A DNA stretch of 64,000 nucleotides, from NCBI GenBank assembly GCA_023446155.1, contig JAEXIT010000009.1, positions 106,793-170,792 on the forward strand, in the 5' to 3' direction. The stretch comes from Bacteroidota bacterium (GTDB lineage: Bacteria; Bacteroidota; Bacteroidia; Flavobacteriales; Flavobacteriaceae). Below, piece by piece: positions 59,502 to 64,000 of this stretch. Numbering within the stretch: the first letter of the stretch is position 1; each line of letters begins with the position of its first letter. Under the pieces are notes generated by a model. The model worked only from the letters and a program-made list of their open reading frames with translations, did not search any database and had not been told where the DNA came from. Both the position numbers and the translations under genes were made by a program.

Positions 59502-60551
59502 ATGAAATGGAATAGCATAAAATGGAGCAGCGTATTAACACTGCTCCTTTTATATTTCACATTTGCTTCCTGTAGTAAAAGTGAAGATATCGTAATAGAA
59601 GCACCTTTAGAAGCGTATGATAATGGTGTTTTTATGTTGAACGAAGGTAACTTTATGACACCGAATGCATCGGTTTCGTTCCTGTCGAACGATTTTCAGG
59701 ATTTCCAGGTGAGTATTTTTCCAGCGGTTAATCCGGGTAAAGAGTTAGGGGATGTGGCACAGAGTATGGTTCTTTACGGCGATAAGGCTTTTATCATCCT
59801 CAACAATTCTAATAAAATAGAAGTGGTGAACCGCCGTACGTTCGCTTCTTTGGGATCAATTACCGACGGATTAAAACAGCCGCGTTATGGTGCAGCTTTA
59901 AACGGGAAAATCTATGTGACGAATGCCGTTTCAAAAAATGTTACGGTATACGATGCGGAAACGTTTACAAAATTAGCGACCATCCCGGTTAATAAAATAG
60001 TAGAGAAAATAGTAGCGGTAAACGGAAAAGTTTACCTTCAGAATGCTGCTTTCGGCTCTGGAAATGAAATTACGGTGATCGATGCGGCTACAAATACGAT
60101 TAGTGCTACAGTAACGGTAGTCGATGGGCTAAATTCTATCGAAGCCAAAGGAACGCAATTGTATGCCTTATGCGGAAATGCCAGCGAAACCAAATTGTAT
60201 GCGATTAATACGGCTACCAATCAGATTACGACGACCACTACGTTTCCGGTTTCTCTGGCGAATGCCCGTAATATGGATATCGATGGGGAAGTGGTTTATT
60301 TCACCAAAGGTAATGGTGTGTACCGCGTAGGATTAAACGAAACGACAATCAGTGAAACGCCGCTTTTTACCGTGGCGGATAACGACTTTTCGACATTCTA
60401 TGGTTTTGCAGCGATTAACGGACGAATTTATGTTTCGGATGCCAAAGGTTTTGTAGCCAGAAGTCAGGTGACCATTTTTAATGCTACCGGAGCAATATTG
60501 GTACAAAAAGAAACGGAAATAGGGACAAATGGTTTCTATCTCAACAATTAA
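59502..60551 (+). CDS. YncE-like beta-propeller lipoprotein, BtuG-like, copy 2
   Basis: A 349-residue paralogue of the previous gene with lipobox FTFASC (Cys at about 25). Matching segments include VFMLNEGNFMTPNASVSFLS, NSNKIEVVNRRTFASLG and ETPLFTVADND. The tandem pair in the same operon suggests two receptor partners or duplicated binding steps. It ends with GTNGFYLNN. An intrinsic terminator follows 21 nt after the stop. Confidence 0.86.
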   Translation: MKWNSIKWSSVLTLLLLYFTFASCSKSEDIVIEAPLEAYDNGVFMLNEGNFMTPNASVSFLSNDFQDFQVSIFPAVNPGKELGDVAQSMVLYGDKAFIILNNSNKIEVVNRRTFASLGSITDGLKQPRYGAALNGKIYVTNAVSKNVTVYDAETFTKLATIPVNKIVEKIVAVNGKVYLQNAAFGSGNEITVIDAATNTISATVTVVDGLNSIEAKGTQLYALCGNASETKLYAINTATNQITTTTTFPVSLANARNMDIDGEVVYFTKGNGVYRVGLNETTISETPLFTVADNDFSTFYGFAAINGRIYVSDAKGFVARSQVTIFNATGAILVQKETEIGTNGFYLNN

Positions 60552-60571
60552 AACTGAAAATATGAAAGTGG

Positions 60572-60600
60572 GCTACCTTATGCAGGTAGCTTATTTTTTA
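60572..60600 (+). terminator. Terminator after the BtuG-like pair
   Basis: GCTACCT and AGGTAGC form a 7-bp stem with a 5-nt loop followed by TTATTTTTT. It may partially uncouple the downstream surface protein from the riboswitch operon. Confidence 0.75.
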
Positions 60601-60641
60601 TAAAAGTCGGGAAACCGATTTACTTTAACGCAATACGACAT

Positions 60642-61607
60642 ATGAAAAGAATACTACTTATTGCCTCATTGGGGCTAACAACGATTATAAAAGCACAATC
60701 CTATGCACCGCCGGCCGGACAGCAAGGATCTACGGCAATTGCTGCGAGTAGCTCTCAGTTTGTGGCATGGGCGACTGGTGCTACAGTGGAGCGTGGACCG
60801 CAGAATATTACAAATCCAAACGGCGCATTGGCGAATATTGGTGTGGCAGAATCGGCTACAGGTGCCGCAGATGGAAGTGGGATTGTAAGCTTGGGCGATG
60901 GTGGTAGTGCTATATTGACATTTGCGACACCAATTGCCAACGGAGCAGGATTTGATTTCGCTGTTTTTGAGAACAGTTTTTCCGATACTTTTTTAGAACT
61001 GGCTTTTGTGGAAGTGAGTTCAGACGGGATTAATTTCTTCCGTTTCCCGGCGCATAGCGAAACGCAAACAGCGACACAGATTGACGGATTCGGAAATATC
61101 GATTGCCGTTTTATCAATAATCTGGCCGGTAAATACAGAGCCAATTTTGGTACGCCATTCGATTTATCGGATATCCCGGATAATCCATTGTTGAATAAAG
61201 ACCGAATTACACATGTGAAAGTAATCGATGTGATTGGAACCATCGATCCGCAGTATGCTAGCCGCGACAGTTTCGGAAACATCGTGAACGATCCGTATCC
61301 AACACCGTTTGGTTCGGGTGGTTTTGACCTGGATGCAGTTGGAGTGATCAACCAGGCTACACTGGGTACCAAAGATTTTAATTCGGAATTCTTTTCTGTT
61401 TATCCGAATCCAACCAGTGGAATCGTAAACATTCGTTCCGAAAAAGAAACAACAATTGTGATTTATGACGTATACGGACGTATGGTAAAACAATTGCCAA
61501 AAGGCGATCACAAACAAATTTCGATATCCGATTTAACATCGGGTACGTATTTGATCACTTTGGAAGCCGAGGCGCGTAAAGAGCTTAAAAAGCTGATTAT
61601 ACGATAG
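60642..61607 (+). CDS. T9SS-exported protein associated with the B12 locus
   Basis: A 321-residue secreted protein. Signal peptide (LIASLGLTTIIKAQ) is followed by a beta-rich domain (ATGATVERGPQNITNP, then GDGGSAILTFATPIANGAGF, FVEVSSDGINFFRFPAHSET). The end is a type A T9SS sorting domain (VYPNPTSGIVNI, then SGTYLITLE, then KKLIIR). Similar proteins accompany BtuB-like receptors in flavobacteria, so it may be a surface B12-binding partner. It does not resemble BtuH closely enough to name. Confidence 0.8.
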   Translation: MKRILLIASLGLTTIIKAQSYAPPAGQQGSTAIAASSSQFVAWATGATVERGPQNITNPNGALANIGVAESATGAADGSGIVSLGDGGSAILTFATPIANGAGFDFAVFENSFSDTFLELAFVEVSSDGINFFRFPAHSETQTATQIDGFGNIDCRFINNLAGKYRANFGTPFDLSDIPDNPLLNKDRITHVKVIDVIGTIDPQYASRDSFGNIVNDPYPTPFGSGGFDLDAVGVINQATLGTKDFNSEFFSVYPNPTSGIVNIRSEKETTIVIYDVYGRMVKQLPKGDHKQISISDLTSGTYLITLEAEARKELKKLIIR

Positions 61608-61628
61608 TAATACTACTTTTTTGATAAC

Positions 61629-61668
61629 AAAAGCAGGTTGAAATATCCTTTTTCAGCCTGCTTTTTTT
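61629..61668 (+). terminator. Terminator after the T9SS B12-locus protein
   Basis: AAGCAGGTTGAAA and TTTCAGCCTGCTT form a 13-bp stem (one G-U pair) followed by a T tract. Confidence 0.85.
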
Positions 61669-61697
61669 TATTTTTTTTATAAATTTAAAAAACGGTT

Positions 61698-61723
61698 GTA
61701 ACAAAATAAGTAACCGTTCGTCT
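61698..61723 (+). promoter_or_regulatory. ECF-type promoter for the sigma factor operon
   Basis: GTAAC at 61698-61702, 16-nt spacer, CGTCT at 61719-61723. This matches the GTAAC/CGTCT form of Bacteroidota ECF promoters, as expected for autoregulation. An inverted repeat AACGGTT/AACCGTT (61691-61697 with 61712-61718) spans the spacer. Confidence 0.65.
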
Positions 61724-61758
61724 TGATTGTATAAACCAAAACTAACCAACCCCAAATT

Positions 61759-62277
61759 ATGAATCAACAGGAGTTTATCAAAGTAATTTCTCCTTTTAAA
61801 GACAAACTGTTCCGGATGGCGAAACGGTTGCTTGTGAGTACTGAAGAAGCGGAAGATGCGACTCAGGAAGTTTTGGTGAAATTATGGAAAAATAACCACG
61901 TACTGTCGAATTATAATAGTGTAGAGGCTTTTGCAATGACCATGACTAAAAATTATTGTCTGGATCAGCTAAAATCGAAGAGAGCATCCAATTTGCAAAT
62001 TGTACACAATAATTATTCGGATGGAACGGCAAGTGCTCAGAAGCAATTGGAAGATAAGGATAGCTGGAATTGGGTGGAGAAAATGATGGAAGACCTCCCG
62101 GAACAGCAACGGTTAATTCTCCAGTTACGGGATGTGGAAGAATATGAATTCTCGGAAATCGCTAAAATCATGGATATGAACGAAACAGCAGTGCGGGTAG
62201 CGTTATCGAGAGCAAGAAAAATAATAAGAGAACAATTGGTTAAAAAACACAATTATGGAATTCAATTCAATGGATAG
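61759..62277 (+). CDS. ECF RNA polymerase sigma-70 factor
   Basis: A 172-residue ECF sigma factor. Region 2 (DKLFRMAKRLLVSTEEAEDATQEV, residues ~15-38) and region 4 (LPEQQRLILQLRDVEEYEF, then IAKIMDMNETAVRVALSRARK) are present. It directs RNA polymerase to envelope-stress-type promoters and probably transcribes its own operon from the GTAAC/CGTCT promoter upstream. The start of the next gene overlaps its end by 23 nt. Confidence 0.93.
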   Translation: MNQQEFIKVISPFKDKLFRMAKRLLVSTEEAEDATQEVLVKLWKNNHVLSNYNSVEAFAMTMTKNYCLDQLKSKRASNLQIVHNNYSDGTASAQKQLEDKDSWNWVEKMMEDLPEQQRLILQLRDVEEYEFSEIAKIMDMNETAVRVALSRARKIIREQLVKKHNYGIQFNG

Positions 62278-62692
62278 GTTAATCGAAAAATACTTTTCAG
62301 GTGAAACCAGTATTGCCGAAGAAAAAGAGTTGCGAAACTACTTTATGCAACCGGATGTGGCGCCACATCACGAGCAGTACCGCGCAATGTTTGGTTACTT
62401 CGCCCAGGCAAAAGACGAAGAGTTTACCAAAACAGTTCCACTAAAACCCGTAAAACGCAACTATGTAGCGTGGATTTCTGTAGCAGCAAGCGTCGCCCTT
62501 TTGTTTGGACTTTTCACCTTCCTGAATCAAAAACCTCAGGAACAGGATCTCGGAACATTCGAAAACCCGGAAGTGGCCTATAAGGAAACGCAAAAAGCAC
62601 TCGAAATGGTGTCGCAAAATGTCAATATCGGCGTAAAAGGTATGGGATACATGAAAGAATACGAAAAAACCACCAAAACAATTTTTAAATAA
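62255..62692 (+). CDS. Probable anti-sigma factor, single-pass membrane protein
   Basis: A 145-residue protein with an N-terminal cytoplasmic helical domain (RLIEKYFSGETSIAEEKELRNYF) and one membrane helix (AWISVAASVALLFGLFTFL, about residues 70-88). A periplasmic tail of about 55 residues follows. Position overlapping the ECF sigma gene by 23 nt supports an anti-sigma role. A zinc-finger motif of the ZAS type is not seen. Confidence 0.8.
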   Translation: MEFNSMDRLIEKYFSGETSIAEEKELRNYFMQPDVAPHHEQYRAMFGYFAQAKDEEFTKTVPLKPVKRNYVAWISVAASVALLFGLFTFLNQKPQEQDLGTFENPEVAYKETQKALEMVSQNVNIGVKGMGYMKEYEKTTKTIFK

Positions 62693-62714
62693 AACAAAAA
62701 GTAACAAAAACAGT

Positions 62715-63254
62715 ATGAAAACAATAGTTAAGAAAATAGTAGTAGCGATGGCTTTAATGATCATGCCAAGTATGGTATTCGCACAATCGCAATTTGAAAA
62801 ATTTGCCGATCAGGACGATGTGACGTCTGTAGTGGTGAATAAGAAAATGTTCGAAATGATGAGTAAGGTGAAAATGGATGCCTCTGATAAGCAAACGCAG
62901 ATGTATATCAATTTACTTAAAAAACTGGATAACCTGAAAGTGTATACGACCAATAGCGCGAAACCGGCTTCGGAAATGAAAAGCAGTGTGGCAGCCTATT
63001 TAAAAGCAAATCCGTTGGAAGAGTTGATGCGGGTTAATGATAATGGTAAAAACGTGAAAATCTACGTAAAATCAGGGGCAACTAGCAGTCAGATTAAAGA
63101 GCTGTTAATGTATATCGAAGGCGGAAGCGGAAAAGGAAATGAAACTGTATTGATGTCGTTAACCGGTAATTTCGATTTGGATGAGATTTCGGCCTTAACT
63201 GAGAAAATGAAACTTCCGGGCGGTGAGTCGTTAAAGAAAGCATCACAGAAATAA
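62715..63254 (+). CDS. DUF4252 family exported protein, copy 1
   Basis: A 179-residue exported protein (signal peptide MALMIMPSMVFAQ). The DUF4252 domain shows FEKFADQDDVTSVVVNKKMFEMM and KIYVKSGATSSQIKELLMYI. DUF4252 genes regularly follow ECF sigma/anti-sigma pairs in Flavobacteriia, suggesting they belong to the sigma regulon. Function unknown. Followed by a hairpin and then a second copy. Confidence 0.87.
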   Translation: MKTIVKKIVVAMALMIMPSMVFAQSQFEKFADQDDVTSVVVNKKMFEMMSKVKMDASDKQTQMYINLLKKLDNLKVYTTNSAKPASEMKSSVAAYLKANPLEELMRVNDNGKNVKIYVKSGATSSQIKELLMYIEGGSGKGNETVLMSLTGNFDLDEISALTEKMKLPGGESLKKASQK

Positions 63255-63268
63255 TATAAAACAGGATT

Positions 63269-63297
63269 CCTGTCTGCCTAGGTGGACAGGTTTTTTT
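63269..63297 (+). terminator. Hairpin between the two DUF4252 genes
   Basis: CCTGTC and GACAGG form the outer stem around an almost palindromic GCC/GGT interior, followed by a seven-T tract. It could reduce expression of the second copy. Confidence 0.75.
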
Positions 63298-63316
63298 AAC
63301 CGTTAATACGAATATT

Positions 63317-63856
63317 ATGAAAAGAATTGGAACCTTATTGGTCGTACTTTCATTAGCACTGACCGGTTGCGAAACCAAACCGAGTTTACAGAAATATTTT
63401 GTGCAGAATTCGGATAATAAAGAATTTTTAGCCGTCGATATTTCTCCGAGCATTATCAATGTGGATAAAGTAGCCCTTTCGTCTGAAGAGAAAAAAGCCC
63501 TGGAATCCTTTAAAAAAATGAATGTACTGGCCTTTAAAGTCAACGATAAAAACCAACAGGAGTTTGATGTGGAACGCAGTAAAGTAAAAGAAATTCTAAA
63601 AGATCCGACGTATCAGGAATTGGTAAAAGCCGGAAATGGAAAAGATGGTGCTGCGATTTATTTCGTGGGCGATACCGATCATATCAGCGAATTTGTATTG
63701 TATGGCTGTAAAAGTGAAAATGGATTTGCCGTAGCGCGAATTATCGGCGACAATATGAATCCAAATGATGTCATGGCCTTGTTCGGATTGATGAAAAAAG
63801 GAAACATCGATATGGAGCAGCTCAAACCGTTGCAACAATTAATGGGGAAACCCTAA
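63317..63856 (+). CDS. DUF4252 family lipoprotein, copy 2
   Basis: A 179-residue lipoprotein (LALTGC lipobox, Cys at about 18). The DUF4252-type domain shows FFAVDISPSIINVDKVALSSEE-type strands, then GAAIYFVGDTDHISEFVLYG and NMNPNDVMALFGLM. It is diverged from copy 1 and keeps a lipid anchor in place of a cleaved signal peptide. Part of the ECF sigma operon by position. Confidence 0.85.
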   Translation: MKRIGTLLVVLSLALTGCETKPSLQKYFVQNSDNKEFLAVDISPSIINVDKVALSSEEKKALESFKKMNVLAFKVNDKNQQEFDVERSKVKEILKDPTYQELVKAGNGKDGAAIYFVGDTDHISEFVLYGCKSENGFAVARIIGDNMNPNDVMALFGLMKKGNIDMEQLKPLQQLMGKP

Positions 63857-63861
63857 AAATA

Positions 63862-63960
63862 AAAAAAGCCCTGACTAGACTGCACCCAAAAGATTAGACA
63901 AATTTATAATTAATTATTATAATAGTGAGCTCGATATTTTATCGGGCTCATTTTGTTTAG
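63862..63960. mobile_element. Probable left end of an IS3-family insertion sequence (partial)
   Basis: TGACTAGACTGCACCCAAAA and the following AGATTAGACA at 63872-63900 resemble terminal inverted repeats of IS3-family elements in flavobacteria (GCACCCAAAAG then TAGACA). An internal hairpin AGCTCGATA/TATCGGGCT lies at about 63928-63949. The element continues past the window. Immediately left, AAAAAAAGCCCTGACT looks like the 5' arm of a terminator whose 3' arm is missing, consistent with insertion into the hairpin loop. Confidence 0.4.
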
Positions 63961-64000
63961 ATTTGATTTAATTCTTTCGTTATTGTAATAGATTATATAT

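Noticed and set aside
60755..61372. 205-residue minus-strand ORF inside the T9SS B12-locus gene
   Set aside because: Antisense shadow; Pro/Ser-rich composition reflects the opposite strand.

Overview
The window looks like chromosome from a low-GC Bacteroidota of the family Flavobacteriaceae, most likely Flavobacterium or a close relative. The evidence is TAnnTTTG-type -7 promoter boxes, type IX secretion (T9SS) C-terminal sorting domains, the Bacteroidota DUF4295 gene beside rpmG, a bacillithiol enzyme (BshC), DUF4252/DUF721/DUF5777 families, and a GTAAC/CGTCT ECF promoter. I see no rRNA, no functional tRNA gene and no CRISPR array.

Layout. 0.1-5.6 kb: a minus-strand NAD+/ADP-ribose operon (NrtR-like Nudix regulator, divergent PRPP-synthetase-like enzyme, NADAR, macrodomain, KptA/Tpt1, PPP-type phosphatase, NAMPT). 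5.7-10.7 kb: Uup-like ABC-F ATPase, a lipoprotein, a GT2 glycosyltransferase and a 2-oxoacid dehydrogenase E2. 10.7-17.4 kb: an RNA quality-control and repair island with a WYL regulator, Ro60, five tandem Y-RNA-like noncoding RNAs, two RlaP-type nucleotidyltransferases and RtcB. 17.6-32.1 kb: mostly housekeeping genes (exonuclease, FAH-family enzyme, Hpt, CinA, L28-L33-DUF4295, FtsY, serine hydrolase, DUF721, amidohydrolase, cytochrome-like lipoprotein, Ndk, BshC). 32.3-35.9 kb: a second RNA/ribosome repair operon (leader peptide and terminator, RtcB, zinc-ribbon protein, PrfH, TPR). 35.9-43.7 kb: YceI, c-type cytochromes, DUF5777 and T9SS-exported proteins. 43.7-46.2 kb: thioesterase, RmuC and an XRE regulator. 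46.4-51.2 kb: a class I lanthipeptide cluster with a split LanB. 51.2-53.2 kb: pseudouridine synthase, VOC protein and dienelactone hydrolase. 53.2-61.6 kb: a vitamin B12 uptake locus with BtuF-BtuC-BtuD diverging from a cobalamin riboswitch, BtuB, two BtuG-like propellers and a T9SS surface protein. 61.7-63.9 kb: ECF sigma, anti-sigma-like protein and two DUF4252 proteins. The right edge appears to enter an insertion sequence.

How the genes work together. Three loci within 35 kb deal with damaged RNA or with ADP-ribose chemistry linked to RNA repair: KptA/macro/NADAR plus NAD+ resynthesis, Ro60/Y RNA/RlaP/RtcB, and RtcB/PrfH. The most striking element is the array of five Y RNAs at 13.59-14.17 kb. 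Each has its own outer and inner stem with different but still pairing sequences, around invariant internal-loop and UACUUCG boxes. The array shows a graded tRNA-like module: a full permuted tRNA mimic with a closed 7-bp acceptor stem, a shortened one, one with arms in unpermuted order, one with only a T-arm, and one with none. The NAD+ operon pairs a PRPP-synthetase homologue with a NAMPT homologue. This is the gene pairing of the phage NARP1 pathway, which rebuilds NAD+ from ADP-ribose, and here it sits among enzymes that release or handle ADP-ribose.
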